This document shows positions 30,312 to 41,023 of a stretch of DNA of 64,000 nucleotides, one piece after another. How positions within the stretch are numbered: position 1 is the stretch's first letter; every line of letters starts with the position of its first letter. Made by a program: the position numbers and the translations under genes. This DNA comes from Sodalis sp. CWE (GTDB lineage: Bacteria; Pseudomonadota; Gammaproteobacteria; Enterobacterales; Enterobacteriaceae), in assembly GCF_019646055.1 (NCBI RefSeq), contig NZ_JAESFE010000001.1, forward strand, positions 248,001 to 312,000, given 5' to 3'. The notes beneath the pieces were generated by a model. It did not search any database and was not told where the DNA came from. It was given only the letters and a program-made list of their open reading frames with translations.

Positions 30312-31386
30312 TAGATCTCCTTAAAAACACAAACCTCTTCTAAATCCGTAACAATCATATATAGTTAATCTATTGAAAATAAAACTTTTTAATTTATTTT
30401 CAGTGTGTGAATTAGCAAAATACTTCGATATTAAGACTTAATTTCAGAAATTTCACGCTCCTAATTAAGGAGCAAGATTTTAAAAAACATAGTAATTATT
30501 ATTTGCCTGTCAAATTAGAATAGCTTTCTAGGCAGCCGTTCCGTTATCAATGAAGTAAAAAATTTTTAATAAATTTTTTCGGAAATTTTTTTCAGAAAAA
30601 ATTTGTGTTTTTATTTATCTATGAGAGAACTCTTTTTTATGAATTTGAAATTTAACTGTAAAAGCTTAATCGCTTAATTGATTTAGCCAATTAAGCGATT
30701 AAATAGTACTTAAAAATATATGTCAGTTTAAACCAAATCAGCAGACAATATTTCATTTGATTGAAAAATTTTAAATATTATAAAAAATTTTTTATTAATC
30801 TGATTTAATTTTAGATAAAAATTCGAACAAAGCATGTTCTTTATTTAAATCTCAAAAAGATCAACACAATCGATGCTTAATTGTGAATTAAAACGATTGG
30901 ATTTTTTAAAATCCATTCATATCTTAATTCTAATTAAAAAAAATATTTTCGCTTAAAAATTAATAAGCGTTCATATAAAAACTAAAATTTTTCTATATGT
31001 AATATAGCTGTTACTAGCATTAAATTAATAATAAATAATAGAACTGATTTTTTTCAAAAAAGTTAAAGTTTGCTTCCCCTTAGAAGGAAAGTATTAAATA
31101 AAAAATTAATCTTATATTTTGGTTTTATTGACTAATATAGATGATTGGTTTATTGAAATAACTTTAAAATTGATTTTTAATTCTTTTAAAGAAAAGTTTA
31201 CCCTTCTTAAGGTTTTCAATTAAAGTTTATGACTAACCTTAGTTATAGACAAAAATATCAAAAATAAATTATTAAAAAAATTTATTTAATTAGTCTTATT
31301 TAGAAGGTGAAGTTTTTCTGTTTAAAATGGAATATTTTTTTTAAATCCATTTGAATATTAAAGGGTATATAGTAACTAACCAATAA
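30312..31386. other. Spacer where pepP-ygfB-zapA-ssrS would be
   Basis: About 1.1 kb without a recognisable gene. E. coli has pepP, ygfB, zapA, the 6S RNA gene ssrS, ygfA and serA between ubiH and rpiA. I looked for 6S RNA and found no match to its conserved closing stem. A hairpin lies at 30665-30701. Confidence 0.55.
30665..30701. repeat. Perfect 15-bp inverted repeat
   Basis: TTAATCGCTTAATTG and its exact complement around a 7-base loop. It lies about 350 bases upstream of ubiH and 690 downstream of rpiA, so it does not sit at an obvious gene end. It may mark the 3' end of a lost gene, or an upstream control site. Confidence 0.4.
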
Positions 31387-32049
31387 TCAAAACTGATTAA
31401 TAACTCTTACCCCTTGTTCGCTTCCAATAAGTGCCAAGTCGGCGCACCGTCGCGCAAACAAACCGACAGTTACCACTCCTGGAATGTTGTTAATTTGTTC
31501 TTCGAGTGAAAGTGCATCCAAAATAGTTAAGTTATAAACATCTATAATAATATTTCCGTTATCAGTTAAAACACCTTGACGATGCATCGGGGTTCCACCA
31601 AAACTAACTAATATACGAGTTACTAAAGAGCGTGCCATAGGAATGACTTCTATAGGAAGTGGAAACTTATCGCCAAGTGTTTTTACCAATTTACTTGAAT
31701 CAACAATACAAATAAATTTATGTGCTGCTGTTGCAATAATTTTTTCACGAGTTAATGCAGCTACTCCGCCTTTAATCATTTGCATATTGCTATTGATTTC
31801 GTCAGCGCCATCGATATAAATATCCAAGCAATCTAAATCATTCAAGTCAACTAACGGAATACCCAACCTTCTTAATTTGGCAGAAGAAGTTTCGGAACTA
31901 GACACTGCTCCCTTGATTTGATGTTTAATAGATGCTAGTGCATCAATAAAATATGCTACAGTGGAACCAGTGCCTACCCCTACAATTTCGTTAGGTTTAA
32001 TATATTTCAGTGCAGCCCATCCCACCATTTCTTTCAGTTTATTTTTCAT
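31387..32049 (-). CDS. rpiA: Ribose-5-phosphate isomerase A
   Basis: Interconverts ribose 5-phosphate and ribulose 5-phosphate in the non-oxidative pentose phosphate pathway; with tktA and prs here it links sugars to nucleotides. The ATG at 32049 ([14 protein letters not shown], aligned with MTQDELKKAVGWAAL) gives 220 residues; a GTG three codons earlier is less likely. GVGTGST and the catalytic DGADEI are intact. The KGGGAALTREK loop has one Gly changed to Val ([11 protein letters not shown]). serA and ygfA, its E. coli neighbours, are missing. Confidence 0.95.
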   Translation of the reverse strand: MKNKLKEMVGWAALKYIKPNEIVGVGTGSTVAYFIDALASIKHQIKGAVSSSETSSAKLRRLGIPLVDLNDLDCLDIYIDGADEINSNMQMIKGGVAALTREKIIATAAHKFICIVDSSKLVKTLGDKFPLPIEVIPMARSLVTRILVSFGGTPMHRQGVLTDNGNIIIDVYNLTILDALSLEEQINNIPGVVTVGLFARRCADLALIGSEQGVRVINQF

Positions 32050-32449
32050 TATAAACACATCGCAAGTTTTATATGATTCTTAATATGAGAACAAGTATAA
32101 ATCAATATTCAAAGACTAATGCAATGACTGCTGAACCCTTAGTTATAAAAGATTTTATACGAATAAAATCTTGTCTCTAGATTTTTCTAGAAAATTGTTT
32201 AGTTTTAAATTAAAAAATTCTAAATTTTTAATTTCACTCTTTTCAATGGTAATATTTTCTGATAGAAAGCGAATATAAATGAAATCTTTTATCTTGGTTT
32301 GATCTAATTCAACAAAAACAAAGAAGAGGTCCCGATAATTCTCTTAGAAAAGAGAGGGGAATTTGTCAATTCCATAAAATGGAAGTAAGTTACTTAAAAC
32401 AATTATCAAGAGACATTTTTCTATTTCTATATATACACACAACAAAATT
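32050..32449. other. Spacer between fbaA and rpiA
   Basis: About 400 bases. Short stems at about 32339-32352 (CTCTT/AAGAG) and around 32370-32384 (TTCCAT/ATGGAA) lie downstream of fbaA and may form its terminator; a TTGACA on the minus strand next to the second stem lacks a good -10. Nothing else is supportable. Confidence 0.4.
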
Positions 32450-33526
32450 TTACAAAATATTAATAGCATTCAGTTGATTAAAGGCCAATTCTAATCTCAA
32501 AATTATCGAAGTTTGACCAGAACGTATCCATACACGTGGATCATAAAATTTTTTATTAGGTTTATCTGTACCATCTGGGTTTCCTAACTGAGTTTTTAGA
32601 TAGTTCTTGTTCTTTTGAAAATATTCTAAAATACCTTGCCAAGTAGCCCATTGAATATCAGTATCAATATTCATCTTAACTACACCGTAATTAATAGCTT
32701 CTTTGATTTCCTTTTCTGTAGAACCAGAACCGCCATGAAAAACTAAATTCAAAGAATTTGGTGGAAGTTTAAACTTTTTAGAAATATATTTTTGTGAAAT
32801 TTCTAATATTTTTGGCATGAGTTGCACATTCCCTGGTTTATATACACCATGTACATTTCCAAATGCAGCTGCAATAATGAATCGTGAACTAATATTACGT
32901 AATCTTTCGTAAGCATAAGCAATGTCTTCTGGTTGAGTATAAAGTGCCGAATTATTTAAACGATCATATTCTAATCCATCCTCCTCACCTCCAGTACAAC
33001 CTAGTTCAAATTCCATGGTGATTCCTAATTTTTCCATACGAGAAAGATATTTGACACTAATATTAATATTCTCTTCTATAGACTCCGCTGATAAGTCAAT
33101 CATATGCGATGAAAATAATGGTTTTCCAAAGGAATTATAATATTGTTCATCTGCATCCAACAGTCCATCAAGCCACGGCAATAATTTTTTAGAACAGTGA
33201 TCGGTATGTAAAATAACAGGAATATTGTAATATTTAGCCATACGGTGCACATGCTCTGCGCCAGATATAGCACCCAAAACAGCAGCTTCCTGGTTGCTTA
33301 TTTTTAGACCTTTCCCGGCTATAAAAGAAGCGCCTAAAATAGAGAATTGAATAATAATTGGTGCGCGCACTTTAGCTGCTGCTTCTAATGCAGCGTTAAT
33401 AGAATCCGTACCTATGCAATTAACAGCAGGAAGAGCAAAGTTATTTTTTTTTGCTATAGTGAATATTTTTTGGACATCATTTCCAGTAACAACTCCAGGC
33501 TGAATATATTCCAAGATTTTTGGCAT
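32450..33526 (-). CDS. fbaA: Fructose-bisphosphate aldolase, class II
   Basis: Zinc-dependent aldolase of glycolysis and gluconeogenesis. Zn ligands and active-site segments are intact: VILHTDHCSKKLLPW, FELGCTGGEEDG, AFGNVHGVYKPGN and VFHGGSGSTEKE. 358 residues against 359 in E. coli. Start ATG with AGGA eight bases upstream. Follows pgk by about 96 bases, keeping the E. coli pgk-fbaA pair; epd upstream of pgk is lost. Confidence 0.97.
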   Translation of the reverse strand: MPKILEYIQPGVVTGNDVQKIFTIAKKNNFALPAVNCIGTDSINAALEAAAKVRAPIIIQFSILGASFIAGKGLKISNQEAAVLGAISGAEHVHRMAKYYNIPVILHTDHCSKKLLPWLDGLLDADEQYYNSFGKPLFSSHMIDLSAESIEENINISVKYLSRMEKLGITMEFELGCTGGEEDGLEYDRLNNSALYTQPEDIAYAYERLRNISSRFIIAAAFGNVHGVYKPGNVQLMPKILEISQKYISKKFKLPPNSLNLVFHGGSGSTEKEIKEAINYGVVKMNIDTDIQWATWQGILEYFQKNKNYLKTQLGNPDGTDKPNKKFYDPRVWIRSGQTSIILRLELAFNQLNAINIL

Positions 33527-33622
33527 ACTTGTTCCTAGTTATTTTATATTCTTGTTATCTTTTACGATTAAAATGATTTCTTTTCGAATTATAGAGAATT
33601 TTCTATAAAAAATTCCATTTTC

Positions 33623-34789
33623 TTAATCACGTTTCATGCGTTCTTCAAGAACATTTACAGCTGGAAGTGCTCCCATTTCGATGTATTTAAGAAATGCACC
33701 GCCACCAGTAGAAATATAGGAGATTTTTTTATGAATGCCAAATAAATCAATGGCTGCCAGGGTATCTCCTCCTCCAGCAACAGTAAACGCTTTGCTATTG
33801 GCAATAGATCGAGCTACTATTTCAGTACCTCTTCGAAAATTAGGAAGTTCAAAAACTCCAACTGGACCGCTCCATAAAATAGTTTTTGCTTTTTTCTGAA
33901 TTTCTAACAAACTCGTAATAGAGATATCACCCAAGTCTAGAATAATTTCATTATCTTGAATTTCGCTTACATGTCTTAAAACTGCAACTTCTGTTCCAGA
34001 AAAACTATTAGCAATGTAAACATCGACTGGAATTAAAATATTGTTATTTTTCATTAAACGTCTAGCTTCCGGAAGAAAATCGATTTCATAATGCGACTTA
34101 CCAACATTTCTTCCTTGTGCTGCTAGAAAAGTATTAGCAATGCCACCAACAACAACAAGTTGATCAGCAATTTTTGCTAAAGCATTTAATGTGGTCAATT
34201 TTGTAGATATTTTTGACCCTCCAATAACAGCTATCATTGGCCTTTCTGGATAAAGAAGAATTTTCTTCAAAGTTTCTAACTCATTAAGTAAAAGTTTACC
34301 AGCACAGGCAACATTTGCAAATTTGCTTACCCCATGGGTCGAAGCGTGAGCTCGATGAGCAGAGCCAAAAGCGTCCATAACAAAAATATCACATAACGCA
34401 GCATATTTTTTTGCTAACACTTCATCATTTTTTTTTTCTCCTTTATTGAACCGCACGTTTTCCAAGATTACTAGCTCTCCGTTGGCGACTTTTACTCCAT
34501 CAAGATAGTTTTTTTCTAGACGAACTGAGGGAAAAAAATTACTTCGTAAGTAGTCAACAATTGGCTGCATGGAAAATTTTTCATCATAATCCCCCTCTTT
34601 CGGACGGCCTAAATGAGAAGCAACCATGACATAAGCGTTGTTTTTTAAAGCAGTTTCAATGGTAGGAAAAGAGTATTTAATACGCGCATCAGAAGTCACT
34701 TTTCCATTTTTAATTGGTACGTTTAAATCAGAACGAATAAGGACATGCTTACCGGTTAGATTTACATCTGTCATTTTAAGTATAGTCAT
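33623..34789 (-). CDS. pgk: Phosphoglycerate kinase
   Basis: Makes ATP and 3-phosphoglycerate from 1,3-bisphosphoglycerate. 388 residues, E. coli 387. Conserved parts: [16 protein letters not shown] (residues 16-31), [21 protein letters not shown], the GGSKISTKL hinge region and GGGDTLAAI nucleotide loop. Start ATG with a strong SD (GGAGA). First gene of the pgk-fbaA pair; its promoter should lie in the long spacer upstream. Confidence 0.97.
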   Translation of the reverse strand: MTILKMTDVNLTGKHVLIRSDLNVPIKNGKVTSDARIKYSFPTIETALKNNAYVMVASHLGRPKEGDYDEKFSMQPIVDYLRSNFFPSVRLEKNYLDGVKVANGELVILENVRFNKGEKKNDEVLAKKYAALCDIFVMDAFGSAHRAHASTHGVSKFANVACAGKLLLNELETLKKILLYPERPMIAVIGGSKISTKLTTLNALAKIADQLVVVGGIANTFLAAQGRNVGKSHYEIDFLPEARRLMKNNNILIPVDVYIANSFSGTEVAVLRHVSEIQDNEIILDLGDISITSLLEIQKKAKTILWSGPVGVFELPNFRRGTEIVARSIANSKAFTVAGGGDTLAAIDLFGIHKKISYISTGGGAFLKYIEMGALPAVNVLEERMKRD

Positions 34790-36349
34790 TATAACTTCTC
34801 CTATGATATACTTTTAGTTTGATAATCAGCTTACCTTATATGAAATGTTTTTCGATCAAAAAAATCGATTTATTAAGAAATACATAATATAATCCCTCAT
34901 TCCTTTAATAATTTATTATGAATCGATGCTGTCTTGCTTAAGGTAAACATTACTCTCATTAAATCATCAAAAAAATCCTTTAAATAGATTTCTCTTGATA
35001 AATTTTTTGGTTAGCAATCAGTGCTTTCCAAGCAAAAATTAAAAAATCAAGCCGTTATTAGGAATAACGTATCGAGATCTATTTAAATAAAGAAATCATG
35101 ATAGGATTCATTTTTTTCTAAATTGCAATGAATTATTTTCTGTTGAAAACTTTTACTTGCAATTAATTTAAATTTAAATGCAATTGAATTTTAATTTATA
35201 AAATTTTTTGATGGAACAATGCAAAAACCAACTACTACTTTAGTAGTAGTATCTTCAATTTAGTCTGAATATTACTGTTTTATAGACACAAAGCTTTCTA
35301 AAGCTAACATACAATATTCTATTATTTTTAATAGAAATTAAAATTCGTTAACTGTTTTAGCATTTTTCTTCAAAAGAAGAATCTTCGTTAATTTATGAAA
35401 TAAATATAGAATTAATAATAAAGATTACTATGTTTTATTTGAAATAAATTTGATAAGGAACAACTATTTATTTCTATAAATGCATCAATTAAAGCTAATG
35501 TTTGATATAATTTATTGTAATGCTAGTGAATTTAATTTCACTAAATTTTAAATTATAACATATAATTAAAGCATACTTTATTTGGACTAATAAATTTTAT
35601 AAAATTTTTTACAGTTAATTTGTGAAAGATTTCGTTTTTCTTTAGACAAGATTTTTGGTATATCAAAAACATTTAAAATAGCTTTTAAGCTAAAAGATTA
35701 CTATTTGAGTATTGATGGTCTTTTATGACTAGCGTTTCATTTTCTAATTAAAATAGTTTCTGATTTTAGAGATTTGAAAAATCTCTAAAAGTTAATTACT
35801 AAAATTGTTAGTCACTACTGATAGTAATAGTTTTTCTTTAATTAATTTTATCCAATTAAAGTGGAATCCATATACTCATTTATTAAAATGTATAGAAAAC
35901 TCTTACTTTATAAGTCGTTCTAGATACATGTATGAAAAACTAAATCAGTAGTAAGTCCTTTCGGATATTAACAAAATTGAAGGTTGCATAAAAACAAGAC
36001 TATATCAGATTTTTAGCTGATTTTTGAATGAGTCTTTCTGAATACTTTTTTGTACAAGGATAAATGTTAAAATTTTTTAAAATCAATTAACGTTTCATAA
36101 AAAAATTTTATCTTTAATTTTAAAAAGAGAATATTAGATTAGCAACTTAACTGATCTTTTTAAGACTTTATCTCTAAATGAACAGATTAAAAACTATTTG
36201 AAATAATTAATGTTTTTAGCAATAACTATATATAAAGTTATTTATTTCGAATAAAGGTTAAAATTTATTAGCTATATAAGGTATATAATATTGACTAGTT
36301 TTCTTCTTTTATTACTACAGTGCAGAAATTTTAAGTTGAATAAAGTTGC
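34790..36349. other. 1.56-kb divergent pgk / endA spacer
   Basis: The longest gene-free stretch. In E. coli epd and many other genes separate pgk from endA. I see short palindromes at 35231-35250 (ACTACTACT-TT-AGTAGTAGT) and 35366-35381 (TTCTTC-AAAA-GAAGAA) but no coding remnant and no convincing promoter. Confidence 0.55.
35231..35250. repeat. Short perfect palindrome
   Basis: ACTACTACT, TT and AGTAGTAGT; the arms consist of three tandem ACT triplets. About 440 bases upstream of pgk. Could be a protein-binding site or a chance palindrome. Confidence 0.3.
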
Positions 36350-37057
36350 ATGTTAAAGAGCGCTTCTTATTTGATTTTTTTAATTACTTGGACCATTTTT
36401 CCATTTTCTGTTGAAACTAAAATACGAAAAATTACTAATTTTAATCAAGCAAAAGCAGAATTGATAAAAATTGATTACGATACTCCAGGTACTTTTTATT
36501 GCGGCTGTCGCATTCATTGGCAAGGAAAAAAAGGAGTGCCAGACTTAGCATCTTGTGGTTACCAAGTGCGTAAAAATAATGCACGTGCTAACCGTATCGA
36601 GTGGGAACATGTGGTCTCAGCATGGGAATTTGGGCACCAACGCCAATGTTGGAGAAACGGTGGACGTAAAAACTGCGCCAATGATCCAATATATCGAAAA
36701 ATTGAAACTGATTTACATAATCTGCAACCCGTAATTGGTGAACTTAATGGTGATCTTGGTAATTACCGCTACAGCCAATGGCGTGGTGGAAAAAATCAAT
36801 ACGGTCGTTGTGAAATGAAGATAGATTTCAAAAATAGGAAGGCAGAACCACCATCTCGTGCTCGAGGTATCATTGCTAGAACTTGTTTCTATATGCGAGA
36901 TCGCTATCATCTTTATCTTTCTCAAGAACAGGTAAAGCTTTTTGAAAATTGGAATAATACTTATCCAGTAAGTGAATGGGAATGTAAACGAAATCAGCGA
37001 ATTGCTGCTATACAAGGAAATTCTAACCCTTATGTACAACAAGCATGCAAATATTAA
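36350..37057 (+). CDS. endA: Endonuclease I, periplasmic DNase
   Basis: Non-specific DNase of the EndA/Vvn family, periplasmic in E. coli. 235 residues, exactly the E. coli length. A hydrophobic N terminus (residues 4-20) serves as signal peptide, although no clean AxA cleavage site is seen. The catalytic region [18 protein letters not shown] follows E. coli VEWEHVVPAWQFG, with Pro changed to Ser; the disulphide cysteines (FYCGC, SCGY, QCW, KNC, ECK, ACK) are present. Keeping an exported DNase in a reduced genome is unusual. No clear SD. Confidence 0.93.
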   Translation: MLKSASYLIFLITWTIFPFSVETKIRKITNFNQAKAELIKIDYDTPGTFYCGCRIHWQGKKGVPDLASCGYQVRKNNARANRIEWEHVVSAWEFGHQRQCWRNGGRKNCANDPIYRKIETDLHNLQPVIGELNGDLGNYRYSQWRGGKNQYGRCEMKIDFKNRKAEPPSRARGIIARTCFYMRDRYHLYLSQEQVKLFENWNNTYPVSEWECKRNQRIAAIQGNSNPYVQQACKY

Positions 37058-37439
37058 AAGAAATATTATGATTTAATAATCAGCATTGACTTTTTATCTA
37101 GAAGATCTCTTAGCAAAAAGAAAAATATATACATATTTTATCATTTTAACGATTATTAGCTACAGACTAATAAGTATATATTTAAATATTTTATTTCTGC
37201 TTCTGAAAGTTGTCAAATAAGTTAAATGCTAATAACCTAATTGTTAATCTAAAATAGTAGATTATTTTTCTTGGGCTCATAGAGTCTTATAAAAATCTTG
37301 ATAAGAATTAATATGTTATTAATATCAAATACAATAGATTTGAATAAATTAAATTAGAGTTCAGTTTTTTCTTTAAAAGCTAGTTACTTCTTTCTATTAT
37401 GTTATCATACTAGGTTTTTAAAAAATTTCTAATTAACTC
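37058..37439. other. Spacer between endA and yqgE
   Basis: About 380 AT-rich bases. E. coli rsmE and gshB lie here and are missing. No hairpin or promoter worth calling. Confidence 0.5.
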
Positions 37440-38003
37440 ATGAATTTACAAAATCATTTTCTTATCGCGATGCCCTCACTCGAGGATCCGTTGTTTAAAC
37501 GTTCTGTGGTTTATATTTGTGAACATAATAAAAATGGCGCCATGGGAATTGTAATTAATAAACCTGTCAGACAATTCACTGTGGAAAATGTATTGCACAA
37601 ACTTAAAATCATGCCAACAAATTGTAATTTAACTGTTCAACTTAAAAAGCCAGTATTTTCTGGCGGGCCATTAGCAGATGATCGTGGCTTTATTCTTCAC
37701 ACGCCATGCGAAGGATTTATTTCTAGCGTCAAAATTTCTGCACAAACAATGATTACTACATCTAAGGATATTTTAGAAACATTTGGAACCATAAACCAGC
37801 CTAATAATATATTAGTAGCACTTGGTTATTCAGGATGGGAACAAGGTCAACTGGAATGCGAATTAATGGAAAATACATGGCTCACTACGCCTGCTAATAA
37901 TGAAATTTTATTTTCTACTCCTATTTCATCCAGATGGCGGGAAGCTGTCAAAACTCTTGGTGTCGATATTCATAATATTGTTCAACAAGCAGGCCATGCT
38001 TAA
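37440..38003 (+). CDS. yqgE: YqgE/AlgH family protein
   Basis: Member of the YqgE/AlgH (DUF179) family; the molecular function is not established. 187 residues, the E. coli length, and nearly collinear: [55 protein letters not shown] and [13 protein letters not shown]. The stop codon is immediately followed by the ruvX start, so the two are translationally coupled, as in E. coli. Confidence 0.94.
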   Translation: MNLQNHFLIAMPSLEDPLFKRSVVYICEHNKNGAMGIVINKPVRQFTVENVLHKLKIMPTNCNLTVQLKKPVFSGGPLADDRGFILHTPCEGFISSVKISAQTMITTSKDILETFGTINQPNNILVALGYSGWEQGQLECELMENTWLTTPANNEILFSTPISSRWREAVKTLGVDIHNIVQQAGHA

Positions 38004-38435
38004 ATGGTTACCGTTAGAAACGTAATAGCATTTGATTTTGGTATAAAAAATATTGGAGTAGCTATCGGTCAGTATGTAACTTGTACAGCCAGTCCATTGA
38101 CAACAATCAAAGCTCGAGATGGTATTCCGAACTGGAAACATATCAAAACATTATTTCATGAATGGGAACCAGTAATAGCAGTGGTGGGTTTACCGCTAAA
38201 TGTGGACGGTAGTGAACAGATTTTGACTGCCAAAGCACGTACTTTTGCTACTAGCTTAAGAAATCGCTTTGGTGTATTTGTAAAACTACACGATGAACGA
38301 TTTAGCACCGTTCAAGCCCGTTCAAACTTGTTTGAACGAGGTGGTTATTGCGCTCTAGAAAAAAGACGAATAAACTCGGAATCGGCGGTTATTATATTAG
38401 AAAGCCAACTAAAAAAACCTTTTACTCTAAAATAG
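38004..38435 (+). CDS. ruvX: Putative pre-16S rRNA nuclease (YqgF/RuvX)
   Basis: RNase H-fold nuclease implicated in 5' processing of 16S rRNA. 143 residues. AFDFG with Asp11, the [10 protein letters not shown] core and the [12 protein letters not shown] motif with Glu98 are present. The third acidic position, Asp in E. coli ([13 protein letters not shown]), is Asn124 here ([13 protein letters not shown], codon AAC), a one-base change in a putative catalytic residue. The start codon abuts the yqgE stop. Confidence 0.93.
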   Translation: MVTVRNVIAFDFGIKNIGVAIGQYVTCTASPLTTIKARDGIPNWKHIKTLFHEWEPVIAVVGLPLNVDGSEQILTAKARTFATSLRNRFGVFVKLHDERFSTVQARSNLFERGGYCALEKRRINSESAVIILESQLKKPFTLK

Positions 38436-38785
38436 AAGCAAAACAGTGAATTACATTCATAATATCTTTCCGTTTTGTTTTTCTTTCTTAAGAAAGATTT
38501 CGTCAAAATTTAGTAATAATTAAGAGAAAAATTCACTTGTGCGATTCACAAGCACACTAGCAGGATTAAAATAGTGTTGTAATTTGCGTTATTGAACTAA
38601 CGAATGTAATTCGATTACAATTAAGTTAGAGTATAAAACATTTTAAGTCACTAACATCGGAATTTACACTGTTTAAATTAAAGAATAAAGATAATAATTA
38701 CTTATCGATATTCTGAATAAATATTTAATTTTAAATCTTGGTTATGACATGTTGTTGAAAACTTTCTTATAAAGAAAAAAGCAGC

Positions 38786-38804
38786 CGATTCTTCTAAAGA
38801 ATCG
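38786..38804. repeat. 8-bp stem hairpin
   Basis: CGATTCTT, loop CTA, AAGAATCG; perfect. About 350 bases downstream of ruvX, so it may end a longer ruvX transcript or be the relic terminator of a lost gene. Confidence 0.3.
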
Positions 38805-39027
38805 ATATAACATGTAATAATCTAACTGATTAATTATTTTTCCATAATTCTTTTCTTTAAATTTTCTGAATAACCTTCGCTAATTGATAATCAGTGCATC
38901 TAAAAGGCGCCCGCTTTACGAAAATTTTATAATTTGAAAAAAAGACATAGTGCTTTATTTATTAGATAATTTATTGAGAAAAATTTATAAGAAGAAAAAT
39001 AGTTTTTGATTTTTTAAAATTTATTAA

Positions 39028-39075
39028 TTCATTCTAGATCTAGAGAATGAAAGGAGATATTTTACTATGTGTTAA
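39028..39075 (+). promoter_or_regulatory. Palindrome followed by SD and a two-codon minigene
   Basis: Inverted repeat TTCATTCT/AGAATGAA (39028-39051) around an 8-base loop is directly followed by AAGGAG (39051-39056) and, ten bases on, ATG TGT TAA (39067-39075). A second ATG overlaps that stop and opens a six-codon frame. No homology to yggS. It looks like the translation-start relic of a lost gene, or a leader. Confidence 0.25.
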
Positions 39076-39824
39076 TGAGTGTAGCTGGAATTTAGTTTTT
39101 TTTGAAAAACGTGTATTTTGATTGCATAATTTCTTTTTCTTAGAGACAAACTTCTTCTTAAGAAGAGAAGTAAAAAATCTATAAATTTTTAAGTTACATC
39201 ACAAGCAATTCCGTTTTGTCAATGAAAGTCTTTTAAGATAATACTAAATTCAGTTAAGTGTTTACTTTGTAACTTACTTTTAATAAACACACTAATTAGC
39301 AATTAATCCGTTTGATTGTTTTAAAAACAAAAAAATAAAAAACTAAAAAAATATATTTTTTATATGTATACATAATAAAATTAAAATATGTAAGTCGACA
39401 CTTTGTTTATTCCATATTATAAATAAATAGACTTACTAATAAATAAATTTTTATTATTTAAAATGAAAATGACTAACGAAAAAAGTGTTATCGTGCCCTA
39501 ATTTGTGCAATGCTTATAGTTAAGCAAAGTTTAATTGGATGATGATTTTTTTGATTTCATATATCACTTTTTAAGTTAAAAATAGCTTAATTCGTCTTTC
39601 TTATTAAATTGACTGCAATGAAAATAAAATAATGGTAGTTTATCGATATCGAAACTTGCTATTCTTCTCTTAGTTCTAACTAATAAATAAAACAAGTAAT
39701 CAGGCAAGCTTGAATCATTAAGAATAAAACTATTACGTATATATCAGCGACCGATAGATGAAAAAAAATCCAGACGAATTATTAGTGCAATAGCCGATAA
39801 TCTTGGATAAGGGAATTGTATTTT

Positions 39825-40382
39825 ATGCTGACACTAATATTTTTTTTCAAAACGCTAATCGATCTTTATATTATGATTTTACTATTACATGCATGGATGG
39901 AATGGATATGCTGCGATCTTCATAATGCTTTTTCGCAGTTCATTATTAAAATCACTAAACCTGTAGTTAAAACAATCGATTATATCACTTCAAAAAATAA
40001 ATTTCGCAATTTTTTTTCTCTTTTTGCAGCGTTTTTTCTTGCAGTAATTAAGTTACCATTACTTACGCTATTTGAAATACATTGTCTCATTCTAAATCCT
40101 ATCTATTTGTTTGTTGGTATATTAGAATTATTAAAAGAGACAGGGAAATTAATATTTTGGATGATGATTACACGCTCTTTATTTAATTGGATTAGTCGAA
40201 GAAAAAAACATCCGATGGATATAGTTCTTTATCAACTAAGCGAACCGTTCGTATATCCTATTCGTCGAGTTTTACCAGTCATAAACGGCATTGATTTTTC
40301 ATCATTAATTGTGCTTTTTATTTTATATATATTAAATAATATTTTTGCAAATTTATTTCCTGGAATATGGAATCGATTATAA
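39825..40382 (+). CDS. yggT: YggT family membrane protein
   Basis: Integral membrane protein with two YGGT repeats; the role is unclear, though the family has been tied to osmotic shock and, in plastids, to cytochrome biogenesis. I start at the ATG at 39825 (MLTLIFFFKTLIDLYIM, aligned with MLTLTFLLSTLIDLYTM), with AAGGGA about 10 bases upstream; a TTG at 39816 is too close to that SD. 185 residues against 188. Repeats end in KPVVKTIDY and EPFVYPIRRVLPVINGIDFS; the first repeat has diverged. Confidence 0.9.
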   Translation: MLTLIFFFKTLIDLYIMILLLHAWMEWICCDLHNAFSQFIIKITKPVVKTIDYITSKNKFRNFFSLFAAFFLAVIKLPLLTLFEIHCLILNPIYLFVGILELLKETGKLIFWMMITRSLFNWISRRKKHPMDIVLYQLSEPFVYPIRRVLPVINGIDFSSLIVLFILYILNNIFANLFPGIWNRL

Positions 40383-41023
40383 TTATTTGCTTACACCGAT
40401 AATAACTGATGTTCAAATAATGATGAATGAGGTTTCAAGTCTGCCTGCTGTAAAACAGTGCAGATAATTCTCGTAAAAGAAAGTCATCTAAAAGAACATT
40501 TATTTTAACAAGTACAAAAAAAGATTGTATTTACCAGGGTCTATTCAAGATAGCTGCTTTATCCAGAAAGATTAAATGCTAGTTTAATGGCAAATTTCAT
40601 CTATAAAATACTGTTGTAAATAATTTTAGAAAAAATCTTTTAAAAACTTACCCAATGATACTCTCTCTAGAGAGAATTAGATTTAATAGTATTATTGCTA
40701 TAATTGTTGATATTTTATCATTAATCGTTTGGAATAAATCTGAAAATTTTTCGTTTTAATAATGTTGCTCTCTTTTTTATTCTAAAAACCATGTAAATCA
40801 TTTATGATAATGATCTTTGTTATAAATTAGAAATGTAAAAGCTGAAAATATTTATTTCCATTCACAAAATATGTTTCCTAAGAAAGGTTTTTTCAAAAAG
40901 AAAATTCTTTTTCAATAAAATTCTTTCTTGAAAAAGAAGGGTGTATCATTATACACATTCATATTTATGAACCAAAAGGTCATATCATCGATCGTAATCA
41001 ATCATTAATAGTAATAAATTACA
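40383..41023. other. Spacer between yggT and mutY
   Basis: E. coli yggU, rdgB, hemW and others are missing here. Contains a TCTCTCT/AGAGAGA palindrome at 40672-40685 and the hairpin at 40905-40938. No coding remnant seen. Confidence 0.5.
40905..40938 (+). repeat. 11-bp hairpin upstream of mutY
   Basis: TTCTTTTTCAA and its exact complement TTGAAAAAGAA around a 12-base loop, about 85 bases before the mutY start. It may be a terminator for a transcript from upstream, or part of the mutY leader. Confidence 0.3.

Larger units (their letters stand above)
38436..39824. other. 1.4-kb spacer where yggR and yggS would be
   Basis: No coding remnant recognised. It holds several palindromes: CTTTCTTAAGAAAG at 38483-38496, CGATTCTT-CTA-AAGAATCG at 38786-38804, and TTCATTCT with its complement around an AGATCT-containing loop at 39028-39051. 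An AAGGAG followed by a two-codon frame lies at 39051-39075. Confidence 0.5.

Noticed and set aside
30312-31386. 6S RNA gene (ssrS) expected by synteny
   Set aside because: I searched the spacer on both strands for the conserved closing stem and central bubble and found no match; the hairpin at 30665-30701 is too short and unlike 6S.
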